64,000 nucleotides of DNA from assembly GCA_963675235.2 (NCBI GenBank), contig CAXXFU010000012.1, positions 1-64,000 on the forward strand, in the 5' to 3' direction. Every line of letters begins with the position of its first letter. The first letter of the stretch is position 1. Under the pieces are notes generated by a model. The model was given only the letters and a program-made list of their open reading frames with translations, had not been told where the DNA came from and searched no databases. Positions 17,188 to 26,497 of the stretch are shown in pieces. Position numbers and translations under genes: made by a program. The DNA is from JAHJQZ01 sp963675235. Lineage in GTDB: Bacteria > Pseudomonadota > Alphaproteobacteria > Rhizobiales > Devosiaceae.

Positions 17188-18624
17188 ATGAAAAAATACA
17201 TATTGAAGATAATACTCGTGGTCGTTGTATTTATGCACACCACCAGTTGTACTGATTTATTGGATGCTAATGTTTATTCCGAATTAGATCCTCAATCAAA
17301 TAGCGAGGAAATTATAATGTCAACCTTGTACAATGCATATTCCAGTGCACAATTACGTTACTATTCCGGAGGACTTACAAGATTTTATGTATCTGCAATG
17401 TGTTCTGGCGAAAACTGGAACGAGGGAGGGGCGATAGCCGCACGTCTTAATCCGTTACGGTCCTTTACCTGGGCAAGTAACCATCATGACCTGGGTACAA
17501 GCTGGAACGCCTGTTATCAGGGAATTAGAGATGCAAATACGCTTTTGGAAAATGTGGGAGAGGAAACGGATCCATTTAAAAAATTGGTGAGAGCCGAAGC
17601 TACATTTATAAGAGGGTGGTGTTATGTTGTACTTTACGATCTGTTTGGCCCGGTACCTCTACGAACATCCACTCTCGACAATCCGGAGCTTGCAAAGGCA
17701 ACGGATGATGAAATGAAAATGCAAATCGAGAAAGATATGCTACAGGCTATTCAGTCACTCCCCGACGAGCCTGTTGAATATGGTAGAGCCAGTAAAGGTG
17801 CAGCAATGGGGATTTTGTGTAAATTCTATTTGAATACTAAGCAGTGGCAAAAAGTGGTTGAATTGTCTCAAGCAATTATAGATATGGGTAAATATGACTT
17901 ATTGCAAAATTATAAGGATGTTTTCGCCATAGCCAATGAAGGGAATAAAGAATTGCTTTGGGCTTTAGCACGCACGGCATCGGGTGCTTCCGGAAATTCA
18001 GGAGGAGGTACTTATCTGCAAGCAATTACTTTTCCCACTGATTACCCTCTCGCTTCTAACCAATCAGTGTATGCTGCAAAAACATACTTCTATGATGATT
18101 TTTTGGATTCTTTTGAAGAAGGAGATGAGCGTGCAGAATTATTTGTCAGAGATTATATCAATACTTCAGGAAATCACATTCAATTGTACGGGAATGATAA
18201 ATCACTGACATTAAAATATGAATTTGACCCGGATGCTGTTGGCCCTGCAAATGGCAATGATATGCCAGAAGTAAGATATTCAGATATTCTATTAAGTCGT
18301 GCAGAAGCATTGAATGAATTAAATGGTCCAACTCAGGAATCAGTTGATTTAATTAATGAGGTACGTATTAGAGCTGGTGCATCGGTAAGAACATTGGCCG
18401 ATTTCCCTTCTAAAGAAGCTATGCGCAGTGCCCTTTTAAAAGAGAGAGAATGGGAATTCTATGCCGAGGCAAAAGGTCGGCAGGACCAAATTCGTCAGGG
18501 CGTATTTATATCTCGCGCGCAGGAAAGAGGAATAACAGTAGCCAAAGCTCACCATGTATTGTTTCCTATTCCTTTGTCAGAGATGAATGCAAATTCAAAT
18601 ATCGAACAAAATCCAGGCTACTAA
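17188..18624 (+). CDS. SusD-like surface glycan-binding lipoprotein, PUL1
   Basis: A 478-residue RagB/SusD family lipoprotein with lipobox TTSC after a hydrophobic signal (MKKYILKIILVVVVFMHTTS). It is the lid of the SusCD complex, holding glycan at the cell surface. TPR-like helices are visible in the first half (AEATFIRGWCYVVLYDLFG, PLRTST). The conserved C-terminal ending LFPIPLSEMNANSNIEQNPGY is diagnostic, as is the RYSDILLSRAEALNELNGP block that recurs in SusD proteins. Its glycan specificity cannot be read from sequence. Confidence 0.94.
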   Translation: MKKYILKIILVVVVFMHTTSCTDLLDANVYSELDPQSNSEEIIMSTLYNAYSSAQLRYYSGGLTRFYVSAMCSGENWNEGGAIAARLNPLRSFTWASNHHDLGTSWNACYQGIRDANTLLENVGEETDPFKKLVRAEATFIRGWCYVVLYDLFGPVPLRTSTLDNPELAKATDDEMKMQIEKDMLQAIQSLPDEPVEYGRASKGAAMGILCKFYLNTKQWQKVVELSQAIIDMGKYDLLQNYKDVFAIANEGNKELLWALARTASGASGNSGGGTYLQAITFPTDYPLASNQSVYAAKTYFYDDFLDSFEEGDERAELFVRDYINTSGNHIQLYGNDKSLTLKYEFDPDAVGPANGNDMPEVRYSDILLSRAEALNELNGPTQESVDLINEVRIRAGASVRTLADFPSKEAMRSALLKEREWEFYAEAKGRQDQIRQGVFISRAQERGITVAKAHHVLFPIPLSEMNANSNIEQNPGY

Positions 18625-18642
18625 TGTATTGAGCAACTAATT

Positions 18643-18680
18643 TTCATGTTAGGCAGATTATTTAACCTGCCTAACATGAA
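18643..18680. terminator. 14-bp perfect inverted repeat after the PUL1 SusD gene
   Basis: Arms 18643-18656 (TTCATGTTAGGCAG) and 18667-18680 are exact reverse complements around a 10-base loop. Neither side has a T tract, so it is not a standard rho-independent terminator. It may be an mRNA-stabilising 3' stem that keeps susCD message abundant relative to the sulfatase gene downstream. Confidence 0.6.
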
Positions 18681-18731
18681 GATACTTCACCCATTAGGGG
18701 AATGATAAGTTGTATGAAAATATTCAAATAG

Positions 18732-20183
18732 ATGAAAATATTTAATAGCCACCTGTCCTTGGTGCCTTTTATGTTGCTCTCAAGTTGTCAACATCAAAAG
18801 AATGACAATGACACGTATTTACCTCCTAATATCGTAGTGATATTAGCTGATGACATGGGATATGGCGACCTGTCTTCGTATGGAGCGACCGGATTTTCTA
18901 CTCCCAACCTGGATAAATTAGCGATGGAGGGTATTCGCTTTACCAATTTTTATGTATCTCAGCCTGTTTGTAGTGCATCAAGGGCCTCGCTGTTAACGGG
19001 ATGCTATTCAAATCGGATTGGAATTAAATATGCACTTGGTCCTGGATCTAAGATTGGACTCAACCCGGAAGAAGAAACAATTGCCGAAATATTAAGAGAA
19101 AGAGGATACAAGTCCATGGCAATTGGAAAGTGGCATTTGGGTGACGATGTGAGTTTCTTGCCTATGCAGCAAGGTTTTGATGATTACCTTGGATTGCCAT
19201 ATTCTAATGATATGTGGCCCGTAGGGTATGATGGGAAGCCAAAAGAAAAATCCAAACACCCGGAGTTGCCATTGATTCGGGGCAATGAATCTGTAAAAAA
19301 AATCAGAACGCTGGATGAGCAGGCTGAGTTAACAAGCCTTTATACCAAAGAAGCAGTAACGTTTATTGAAAAGAATAAAAAGCATCCTTTTTTTCTCTAC
19401 CTAGCTCATTCGATGCCTCATGTGCCACTGGCAGTTTCGTCGAAGTTTAAGGGTAAGACAAAACAGGGGTTATACGGCGATGTTATAATGGAGCTTGACT
19501 GGTCAGTGGGGGAAATAATCAAAACACTGGAGAAGCTTGGAATACGAGAAAATACCTTAGTTATTTTTACCTCAGACAATGGCCCTTGGCTTAGTTTCGG
19601 AAATCATGCAGGTTCTGCCGGAGGGCTTCGTGAAGGAAAGTTAACGAGTTTCGAAGGTGGAGTGCGTGTGCCATGTATAATGAGCTGGACAAGAGAAATT
19701 CCTAAAGGAATCTTAAGTAATAAACTTGCTTCAACGATCGATATTCTACCGACACTTGCTCGTATTACAGGTGCCTCGCTTCCCGAAAAGAAGATTGATG
19801 GGATAGATATTTCTGCAATAATGAAAGGAGATGTCGATGCCACCCCAAGAAGAGTTCTGTATCATTACTTTGCTGACAATCAATTAGAAGCTATTCGAAT
19901 GGATGATTGGAAACTGATATTTCCACATAATTACAAATCTTATGAGAATGCGGAACAAGGAAATAATGGTTATCCGGGCATATACAACAGCTTAACAACT
20001 GCCCGAAAACTGTTTAACTTGGAGAACGACCCGGGAGAACGCTATGATGTAAGTGGTTTGTATCCGGAAGTTATAGACGAGATTGAACGCATTGCACAAG
20101 AAGCAAGAGAAGACTTAGGGGACTCTCGAACCGGAGATGTAGGCAAAAACAGGAGAGAGCCAGGTCGTTTAAGTCCTAAATAA
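18732..20183 (+). CDS. Sulfatase (family S1) lipoprotein, PUL1
   Basis: A 483-residue type I sulfatase that would hydrolyse sulfate esters on glycans. It has a lipoprotein signal (LVPFMLLSSCQ), so it is probably at the periplasmic or outer membrane. Metal-binding Asp40-Asp41 (ILADDMGYGD) precede the formylglycine site Cys80 in VCSASRASLLTG (C-x-A-x-R type). KWHLGD, SDNGPW and GGVRVPCIM complete the family motifs. Cys at the site means it depends on an anaerobic sulfatase-maturing radical-SAM enzyme or equivalent, none of which is in the window. The sulfated sugar is unknown. Confidence 0.92.
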   Translation: MKIFNSHLSLVPFMLLSSCQHQKNDNDTYLPPNIVVILADDMGYGDLSSYGATGFSTPNLDKLAMEGIRFTNFYVSQPVCSASRASLLTGCYSNRIGIKYALGPGSKIGLNPEEETIAEILRERGYKSMAIGKWHLGDDVSFLPMQQGFDDYLGLPYSNDMWPVGYDGKPKEKSKHPELPLIRGNESVKKIRTLDEQAELTSLYTKEAVTFIEKNKKHPFFLYLAHSMPHVPLAVSSKFKGKTKQGLYGDVIMELDWSVGEIIKTLEKLGIRENTLVIFTSDNGPWLSFGNHAGSAGGLREGKLTSFEGGVRVPCIMSWTREIPKGILSNKLASTIDILPTLARITGASLPEKKIDGIDISAIMKGDVDATPRRVLYHYFADNQLEAIRMDDWKLIFPHNYKSYENAEQGNNGYPGIYNSLTTARKLFNLENDPGERYDVSGLYPEVIDEIERIAQEAREDLGDSRTGDVGKNRREPGRLSPK

Positions 20184-20268
20184 GCTAGTGTTTTGGTATG
20201 GTAATAGTTGATAAAAAGTCGAAGGGATGATTGCAATGGATGAGGCGTTTTTTACGATAGAATCATGA

Positions 20269-20631
20269 GTGGCTGAAAAGCCAACCGACCGTGCGATTGA
20301 TGGCCGCGATATTCGTTCGTTATTGATGCCTTCGGAAAATTATCCCCCGGTTGAAGATTTTAGGTTTTTGTATTCTTATTTTGAGAATCAGCCATCAGCC
20401 ATTCGGGCAAAGGAGTGGAAGTTACATGTGAGAATCGGTTCGCAAACAAAAAATAATTACGGGTACGAAGCTTCACGCGAAACCCCTTTGTTATTTCAGG
20501 TTGAGGAAGATTTAGGAGAGCGTATTGATTTGGCTGATCAGGAATCCGAAAAAGTATCTGAATTCCTTTTAGAATTAGAACATATAGAGCGACAACTTAA
20601 AGATGAAGGTTCATTTTGGGATCAGGAATAG
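20269..20631 (+). pseudogene. Remnant of a second sulfatase (C-terminal domain only)
   Basis: About 120 codons from a GTG at 20269 encode PTDRAIDGRDIRSLLMPSE, AIRAKEWKLHVRIG and LFQVEEDLGERIDLADQES. These are the C-terminal landmarks of arylsulfatase-A-like sulfatases (IDG-D, I-xx-WKLH, LF-L-xDxxE). The catalytic Cys domain is absent, and only 85 bases separate this fragment from the complete sulfatase upstream. That gene has its own full C terminus, so this is not a frameshifted continuation. The likely history is duplication followed by deletion of the 5' two thirds. Expression as a stand-alone protein is unlikely but not excluded. Confidence 0.8.
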
Positions 20632-20947
20632 TATTTTTATGAACTTTTATTTTTTATGTGGATTGTTGTTTATAACAAATACGATAGTGTTATTTGTTAA
20701 AATAACTTATCTAAGAAAATAGGAATTATCTATACTTTTAACTAATTTTTCGGGATCAATCAAAATAAATAATTAGGGAACTTCCGATTCAGAGGAGAGG
20801 AGAAAATCTACGGATGTAGAGGGTGTTCTGGATGATTACCGAGTTGACAATTAACATGACCTAAAATAACTAATTAAATTCTTAATTAAACAATAATTGG
20901 GATATCCTGAAGCATTGGTCTTGCCTCATGGATATCTTGTTAAAAAG
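20632..20947. other. AT-rich intergenic gap of 316 bases upstream of GH97
   Basis: No gene is seen. A 9-bp inverted repeat at 20673-20681/20691-20699 (TAACAAATA with its complement) surrounds a 9-base loop without a T tract. It may end the remnant transcript or be an operator. A promoter for the GH97 gene could lie here but I could not place it. Confidence 0.5.
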
Positions 20948-22903
20948 ATGAAAATGAAAAGATTACTTGTAGTAATTTGCTTGCTGGTCGTATTTAATGT
21001 GACAATGGCAAAAGAATATGAACTTTCTTCTCCGAATGGAAGAATTAGCCTTAAAGTGAATGTTGACGAAAATTGCACTTATTCCGTTTCGTTAGGAGAT
21101 CAGCAGATAATTACCGCTTCTCCAATCGCTCTGAAATTAGATAATGGAGATGTTTGGGGGCAGGATGCCCGTGTCAGGAAAGCTAAAGTAACCTCATATT
21201 CCAAGGAGCTGACTCCCGTTGTTCAGCGGAAATATGCCAAAATTCAGGACGATTACAACCAGCTGACCTTATCGTTTAAAGGTTATTCTTTGGAATTCAG
21301 AGCCTATGACGAAGGAGCGGCTTACCGTTGGGTTTCCGCACTAAAAGGCGAATACAAAGTGAAGTCGGAGCAGGCCAGCTTTGTCTTTCTTGCTGACCAT
21401 ACCACCTGGTTTCCGGAAGAAGAAAGTCTATTTTCTCACCAGGAAAGGGAATACCTGAAAGTAAATCTAGCTGAAATTGGATCGGACAGGTTCTGTTCAA
21501 CCGGTATGTTGGTGGATTGTGGCAATGGAGTGAAAACATACATCTCCGAGTCAGACCTGATGGATTATCCTGGAATGTTTCTTAAAGGGGATGATCAAAA
21601 TCCCAATGCCTTGGTCGGAAAATTTGCCGGTGTTGTTTTGGAAGAAAAACAGCTAAGCGATCGTGATGTAAAACCAACGAAATATGCCGATTACATTGCA
21701 CAATGCAATGGCCCGCGGAGTTTCCCCTGGAGGGCTTTGCTTATAAGTGAGAATGATGAAGAACTTGTGCAATCCGAGTTGATTTATAAGTTGGCGCCTG
21801 AGTTGAAAATTCAAAATACCGAATGGATTAAGCCTGGAAAAGTAGCTTGGGACTGGTGGAATGCGAATAATATTTATGGCGTTGATTTTAAGTCGGGAGT
21901 AAACAACGATACGTACAAGTATTACATTGATTTTGCTTCGAAAAACAACCTGGAATATATTATATTGGATGAAGGTTGGTACCACCTGGAGAATATTATG
22001 GATGTTGTTGATGAAATTGATATTCAGGAATTGGTTGACTATGGAAAAGAGCGCAATGTGGGAGTAATCCTTTGGGTCGTATGGAAAGCGCTGGATGATC
22101 AATTGGAGAAAGCTCTTGACCAGTTTGAGGCTTGGGGCGTGAAAGGAATCAAAATTGATTTTATGCAGCGCGATGACCAATGGATGGTCAATTTCTACGA
22201 GAAGATTGCCAGAGAGTGTGCCGCACGGGAATTGTTGGTGGATTATCACGGGGCTTATAAGCCTTCGGGACTTGAACGGGCGTATCCAAATGTAATTACA
22301 TATGAAGGCGTTAAAGGTCTGGAGAATGCCAAGTGGTCCTTACTTCCTGATCCCGAGCATAATGTAACGTTGCCATTTACCAGAATGGTGGCTGGAGCGA
22401 TGGATTATACACCGGGAGCAATGATTAATGCGACGAAAGAGAATTTCAGGAAAGTTTTTAAAGAGCCAATGAGTTCGGGGACACGCTGTCACCAACTGGC
22501 CATGTATGTTGTTTTCGAAAGCCCGCTTCAAATGCTTTGCGATAATCCTTCGAACTATTATAAGGAACCGGAATGCATGGAATTCCTTTCGGTGGTTCCC
22601 TCAGTTTGGGACGATACCAAAGTTCTAAAGGGAAAAGTAGGTGACTATGTTGCCATTGCCCGTCGCTCGGGCGACACTTGGTATATTGGCGCTATGACCG
22701 ATTGGGATGCCCGCGAGTTAAGTCTGGATCTTGATTTCTTAGGTGATGGAAATTATACGATGAGTGTATGGAAAGATGGAGTGAATGCTGACAAACATGC
22801 AGCCGACTTTGCACAGGAAAGCCGGAGAGTTACTTCTGATTCAAAAGTTAATGTTAAAATGGCTCCCGGAGGTGGATGGACAGCTATTCTTAAAAAGAAA
22901 TAG
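20948..22903 (+). CDS. GH97 glycoside hydrolase, retaining alpha-galactosidase-like subgroup
   Basis: From ATG 20948 (MKMKRLLVVICLLVVF signal) the product is 651 residues. The open frame extends 17 codons further, but the signal peptide fixes this start. An N-terminal beta-sandwich (YELSSPNGRISLKVNVDENC) is followed by the catalytic barrel (WDWWNANNIYG, LDEGWYHLE, KGIKIDFMQRDDQW). GH97 splits into inverting glucosidases, which use Glu bases and have Gly at one position, and retaining alpha-galactosidases, which have Asp there. Here Asp404 in KIDF occupies that position and Glu453 (TYEGVKG) is the candidate acid/base, so I favour a retaining exo-alpha-galactosidase-type enzyme. The reading of the two residues is from memory of the family. 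Confidence 0.88.
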   Translation: MKMKRLLVVICLLVVFNVTMAKEYELSSPNGRISLKVNVDENCTYSVSLGDQQIITASPIALKLDNGDVWGQDARVRKAKVTSYSKELTPVVQRKYAKIQDDYNQLTLSFKGYSLEFRAYDEGAAYRWVSALKGEYKVKSEQASFVFLADHTTWFPEEESLFSHQEREYLKVNLAEIGSDRFCSTGMLVDCGNGVKTYISESDLMDYPGMFLKGDDQNPNALVGKFAGVVLEEKQLSDRDVKPTKYADYIAQCNGPRSFPWRALLISENDEELVQSELIYKLAPELKIQNTEWIKPGKVAWDWWNANNIYGVDFKSGVNNDTYKYYIDFASKNNLEYIILDEGWYHLENIMDVVDEIDIQELVDYGKERNVGVILWVVWKALDDQLEKALDQFEAWGVKGIKIDFMQRDDQWMVNFYEKIARECAARELLVDYHGAYKPSGLERAYPNVITYEGVKGLENAKWSLLPDPEHNVTLPFTRMVAGAMDYTPGAMINATKENFRKVFKEPMSSGTRCHQLAMYVVFESPLQMLCDNPSNYYKEPECMEFLSVVPSVWDDTKVLKGKVGDYVAIARRSGDTWYIGAMTDWDARELSLDLDFLGDGNYTMSVWKDGVNADKHAADFAQESRRVTSDSKVNVKMAPGGGWTAILKKK

Positions 22904-22961
22904 CTCAAAATAATTACAGCTTATAACTAAGTCAAATAAGCACAACGTTTGACAAAAGTTT

Positions 22962-23047
22962 AAAAGCCAATCTTTATAGCAAGCTAAGGAGTGATTCCCA
23001 TAAAAAAGGATTTCTTCTTGTTTAGGCTGTCGAGATTGGCTTTTGTT
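22962..23047 (+). other. Structured intergenic element, copy 1 (long-stem hairpin, possible 3'-UTR element)
   Basis: Perfect 12-base arms AAAAGCCAATCT (22962-22973) and their complement (23033-23044) close a 59-base interior, with T-rich sequence after the second arm. The interior shares blocks in order with 43849-43935: CTTT, AGC, GATTCC/CATTCC, AAAAAA, GGCTGT, CG. It lies between GH97 and the next sulfatase and could end the GH97 transcript. Confidence 0.6.
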
Positions 23048-23087
23048 TTAGTATTTTGCGGTTGAACTTAAACCTAAATCGCTCACC

Positions 23088-24398
23088 ATGAAAATACGAA
23101 GGTCTACCGTTTTTTTCACTTTGCTTGTTTCTTTGTTTGGTTGTCGGCAGGATGATAAGAAGCCGAACGTAATCATCTTTTTTACTGATGATCAGGGATA
23201 CGCTGACCTGGGATGTTATGGAGCAACCGGGTTTGAAACCCCAAATTTGGATGCTTTAGCTGAGAGCGGCATTCGGTTCACGAGCTTGTATGCACCTGCT
23301 ACAGTGTGCACGCCATCGCGAGCAGGCTTATTAACGGGGTTGTATCCTAAAAGAACCAATTTGCATGAAGCGGTGATTTTCCCTTATTCAACGCATGGGC
23401 TGCCTCCAGAAAGTTATACGCTGGCCGAATTGTTTAAAGACAATGGCTATTCAACGGCTTGCATTGGAAAATGGCATCTAGGGCACCAGCCTGAATTTAT
23501 GCCTAACCGTCAAGGATTCGACTATTTTTATGGAGTTCCCTATTCCAACGATATGGACGGGCATTATTATCGACATAATAATTTTCAGTCCCCACCTTTG
23601 CCGGTATACCGCAATGAAAGCATCATTGAAGAAGGGCCGGATCAGCGCTACCTGACCAAGAGGTACACCGAAGAAAGTATTCAGCTGATCAAAAATCGGG
23701 GGGACGAGCCATTCTTCATTTATCTCGCCCACAATATGCCACACACGCCACTTCATGTTAGTGAGCAATTTGAAGGAAAAAGCAAGATGGGGTTGTATGG
23801 CGATGTCATTATGGAATTGGACTGGAGCATGGGAGAAATTATCCGCACATTAAAAGAGGAGCATATTTACGAAAATACAATTGTTGTTTTTTCTTCTGAT
23901 AATGGGCCAATATCCAATCGTTCAGCAAGGCCGTTGCGAGGCACAAAAGCGACGACTTGGGAAGGCGGACAGCGTGTTCCCGGATTAATTGCATGGCCTC
24001 AGGAAATTCCAGCGAATAAAGTTTCAGATGAGATGGTTACGCTGATGGATTTGTTTCCAACCTTTGTGGATATTCTTGAAGATACTGATTCTGAAAAAAG
24101 AAGTTTTGATGGGATTAGCCTTCTCCAGCTCTTGAAAAATCCAGAAAAAACAAAGCTAGAGTCAAGACCTTTCCTTTATTATGCGCGCAACGGACAGCCT
24201 GAGGCAATTCGCGAAGGAGAGTGGAAGTTGCATGTTCAGAAAAGTAGAGGATGGCATCAGGATAGCAGCGCTTTTTCTCCTCAATTGTATCAGCTTGGAA
24301 TAGATATGGGAGAACAAAACAATGTAATCAATGAGCACCCTGAAATTTTTAAACAGATGCAGGATGACTTGGAAAATGAAGATCAATCGATTCAGTAG
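23088..24398 (+). CDS. Sulfatase (family S1) lipoprotein, end of PUL1
   Basis: A 436-residue arylsulfatase-A-like protein with lipobox GCR (LLVSLFGCRQDD). Metal Asp34-Asp35 (FFTDDQGYADLG), formylglycine Cys74 in VCTPSRAGLLTG (C-x-P-x-R) and KWHLGHQ follow in order. SSDNGP and GGQRVPGLI complete the set. The C-terminal AIREGEWKLHVQ closes the family fold. It is separate from the GH97 gene by a structured element and probably has its own regulation or lower expression. A sulfated galactan or fucan fragment would be a plausible substrate given its neighbours, but this is inference. Confidence 0.92.
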   Translation: MKIRRSTVFFTLLVSLFGCRQDDKKPNVIIFFTDDQGYADLGCYGATGFETPNLDALAESGIRFTSLYAPATVCTPSRAGLLTGLYPKRTNLHEAVIFPYSTHGLPPESYTLAELFKDNGYSTACIGKWHLGHQPEFMPNRQGFDYFYGVPYSNDMDGHYYRHNNFQSPPLPVYRNESIIEEGPDQRYLTKRYTEESIQLIKNRGDEPFFIYLAHNMPHTPLHVSEQFEGKSKMGLYGDVIMELDWSMGEIIRTLKEEHIYENTIVVFSSDNGPISNRSARPLRGTKATTWEGGQRVPGLIAWPQEIPANKVSDEMVTLMDLFPTFVDILEDTDSEKRSFDGISLLQLLKNPEKTKLESRPFLYYARNGQPEAIREGEWKLHVQKSRGWHQDSSAFSPQLYQLGIDMGEQNNVINEHPEIFKQMQDDLENEDQSIQ

Positions 24399-24545
24399 TT
24401 TTTAGTTGTTTTGATTTTTTCAAGCTTGTTAATCAAAATGATTACTAAAAGACACTTAATGAGTTGTTAGTGATACATTTTTGATTTTATAAACTCATTT
24501 TCTGAGATTTACTTTCTTTGACTGATTCATTTTTTATTTCTTTAC

Positions 24546-24560
24546 AGCCGTTAAACGGCT
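24546..24560. promoter_or_regulatory. Perfect 7-bp palindrome immediately before the PUL2 sigma start
   Basis: AGCCGTT-A-AACGGCT ends three bases before the TTG start codon of the sigma gene. As RNA it could form a small hairpin over the ribosome-loading region; as DNA it could be an operator. It is not found ahead of the other four sigma genes. Confidence 0.45.
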
Positions 24561-24562
24561 AA

Positions 24563-25210
24563 TTGTTGAAGAATTCGATTCGGAATATTGACTCAGAACT
24601 ATTGATCTCGTTGCAAAAAGGAGATCATTCCGCTTTTGAAAAACTCTTCTTAAAGTATGGACAGAAACTTTTTGTGTTTGCTGTATCCTATTTAAAGCAG
24701 GAAAGTGAGGCGGAAGAAATTGTACAGGAAGTTTTCATGAAAGTTTGGAAAAACCGCGAAAGACTAAAGACAGATACTTCTTTTCAATCGTACTTATTTA
24801 CTATTGCCTATAATTCAATCAAAAAATCATTTAACCGGAAGACTCAGCAGGGCCAGTTTAAAGACGATTTAATTGACCAGTTGGATAATGGAAGCGACCC
24901 TGTTGATTTTGAGAACAATTATCAATTGGTTATCCAGCGGTTAGATCAATTCATAGCAGAGATGCCTGAACGAAGGCGGAATGTGTTTGTTCAGCGAAAA
25001 AAACACGGAAAATCATTGGCTGAGATTGCCAATGAATATGGAATTTCCGTGAAGACCGTTGAAAATCAGATCACCGAAGCAATGAAATATTTAAAGCGCC
25101 GGTTTGCCGAGGACTTTCCTGGAGGCCTTTTGTTCTTATCTTTATTTTTGGAGAATCGAAAAAAATATAGGATTTTTCAATATTCAGAAAATCACGAATT
25201 TGAGATATAA
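24563..25210 (+). CDS. FecI-like ECF sigma factor of PUL2, TTG start
   Basis: A 215-residue ECF sigma factor. Region 2 reads FEKLFLKYGQKLFVFAVSYL and AEEIVQEVFMKVWKNRERL. Region 4 reads RRRNVFVQRKKHGKSLAEIAN followed by EYGISVKTVENQI. An in-frame TAA at 24560 and absence of any ATG before region 2 force a TTG start (24563 or 24566). The C terminus is longer than in the other four sigmas, ending in NRKKYRIFQYSENHEFEI. It is followed by fecR and an STN-type susC, so it is the output of their signalling relay. Confidence 0.92.
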   Translation: MLKNSIRNIDSELLISLQKGDHSAFEKLFLKYGQKLFVFAVSYLKQESEAEEIVQEVFMKVWKNRERLKTDTSFQSYLFTIAYNSIKKSFNRKTQQGQFKDDLIDQLDNGSDPVDFENNYQLVIQRLDQFIAEMPERRRNVFVQRKKHGKSLAEIANEYGISVKTVENQITEAMKYLKRRFAEDFPGGLLFLSLFLENRKKYRIFQYSENHEFEI

Positions 25211-25322
25211 AACTTCAAATAAGCTTTCCATTTCGTAGCCAATTCCTGAACGTTTTGACCCTGTTCTTTCTTCTTTATCTCTCCTTCTTTTACACTAAAA
25301 TTTTAAAAAAAATCAAATCGGA

Positions 25323-25350
25323 ATAGGGGTTTTGAAAAAATGAGGATATA
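25323..25350 (+). promoter_or_regulatory. Candidate ECF promoter upstream of PUL2 fecR
   Basis: ATAGGGGT (25323-25330) is followed after 12 bases by AGGATATA (25343-25350), 38 bases before the chosen fecR start. The first box and the spacing match the pairs before fecR in PUL3-PUL5; the second box is weaker. Confidence 0.45.
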
Positions 25351-25387
25351 ACGAGTGAGTAATTTGAATGAATCTCACTTACAACTC

Positions 25388-26404
25388 ATGTCAGAGAAGA
25401 AAATAGATAGAGAACGATTAAGACGATTTGTCAACGGGAACTATTCCCGTACCGATTATAAACAGGTGAAGCAGCATTTTCAATCAGATGAGGATGAGGG
25501 GCTTTGGGATAGTTTAGAAGAACATTGGGGTGGCCTCGCTGCAAATCAACCACTCAGCGTGGGCTTGGAAGCCATGCTTGAACGGTTCAGGAAAACCCAT
25601 ACTAGAAAGTCAGAAAACACGGGAAGATCAATTTTGCGATACTATCAGCGTATTGCTGCAGTTTTGTTTATTCCACTTTTGCTGGCTGCGAGTCTTTGGA
25701 TATTTCGTACGGACCAAGACCAAGGGAATATTATGGCAACCATTCACTCACCTGCAGGAGCGAGAACCGAATTCGTTTTGCCTGACGGATCAAAGGGATG
25801 GTTAAATGGTGGCTCACAATTAACTTATCCTGTTGTTTTTTCAGAGCATCGAGATGTTGAGCTTGAAGGTGAAGCCTATTTCGAAGTTGTGCACCGCAGT
25901 CAGCAGAAGTTTCGGGTTAAAACAAAGGCGTTAACGGTGCAGGTACTGGGCACATCTTTCAATGTGGCTGCTTATGCTGACGAATCGGCGGTCAATGTAA
26001 TTTTACAGGAAGGCAAAGTTCAAATCCTGAATACAGAGGATCAACTGACTTATACGATGAACCCCGATGAAAAATTTGAGCTTGATCTTTTGAGAAATGA
26101 AGCGACAGTTAGCCAGGTTGATGCGAGTGTTTACACATCGTGGACCAAGGGACTTTTACGATTTGATGGAGAACCGCTATCCGAAGTGGTAAAAAAATTG
26201 GCTCGATGGTATCATGTCGATTTTGAGATACGAGATAAACGATTGCAGAGCTACAACTTTAAAGCCACGTTTAAAGACGAGCAGTTGGATGAAATCCTCC
26301 GGATGATTTCTTTAACGACTCCTATGAAATACCGAATTGAAGAACGTAAACTAAATAAGCAAGGAACTTATATGAAAAAGAAAATCATTATTGAAAGGCG
26401 ATAG
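25388..26404 (+). CDS. FecR-type anti-sigma factor of PUL2
   Basis: From ATG 25388 (MSEKKIDRERLRRFVNGNYS) the product is 338 residues. The frame also allows GTG at 25355, less likely because the family begins near the RLRRFVNG helix. A transmembrane segment (IAAVLFIPLLLAASLWIF) lies near residue 90. The periplasmic FecR domain (SPAGARTEFVLPDGSKGWLN, EGEAYFEVVH, VLGTSFNVAAYAD) and a C-terminal DUF4974-like domain (FDGEPLSEVVKKLARWYHVD) follow. By family knowledge it both sequesters and, on signal, licenses the adjacent sigma factor. Confidence 0.92.
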   Translation: MSEKKIDRERLRRFVNGNYSRTDYKQVKQHFQSDEDEGLWDSLEEHWGGLAANQPLSVGLEAMLERFRKTHTRKSENTGRSILRYYQRIAAVLFIPLLLAASLWIFRTDQDQGNIMATIHSPAGARTEFVLPDGSKGWLNGGSQLTYPVVFSEHRDVELEGEAYFEVVHRSQQKFRVKTKALTVQVLGTSFNVAAYADESAVNVILQEGKVQILNTEDQLTYTMNPDEKFELDLLRNEATVSQVDASVYTSWTKGLLRFDGEPLSEVVKKLARWYHVDFEIRDKRLQSYNFKATFKDEQLDEILRMISLTTPMKYRIEERKLNKQGTYMKKKIIIERR

Positions 26405-26415
26405 TTATAAGCAAA

Positions 26416-26444
26416 TCAGGAAAGTGCTACCAACACTTCCCTGA
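26416..26444 (-). terminator. Stem-loop at the fecR-susC junction of PUL2, reads as a minus-strand terminator
   Basis: Arms 26416-26426 and 26434-26444 pair over 10 of 11 positions around a 7-base loop. The sole mismatch A26421-C26439 becomes G.U on the minus strand, where the stem is followed by TTTGCTTAT. The plus strand has no T run after the stem. Confidence 0.6.
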
Positions 26445-26497
26445 CAAAAGCAGAGTCATTACAGCGAAATTTTTAATCACTCTACAACCGTAAATTT

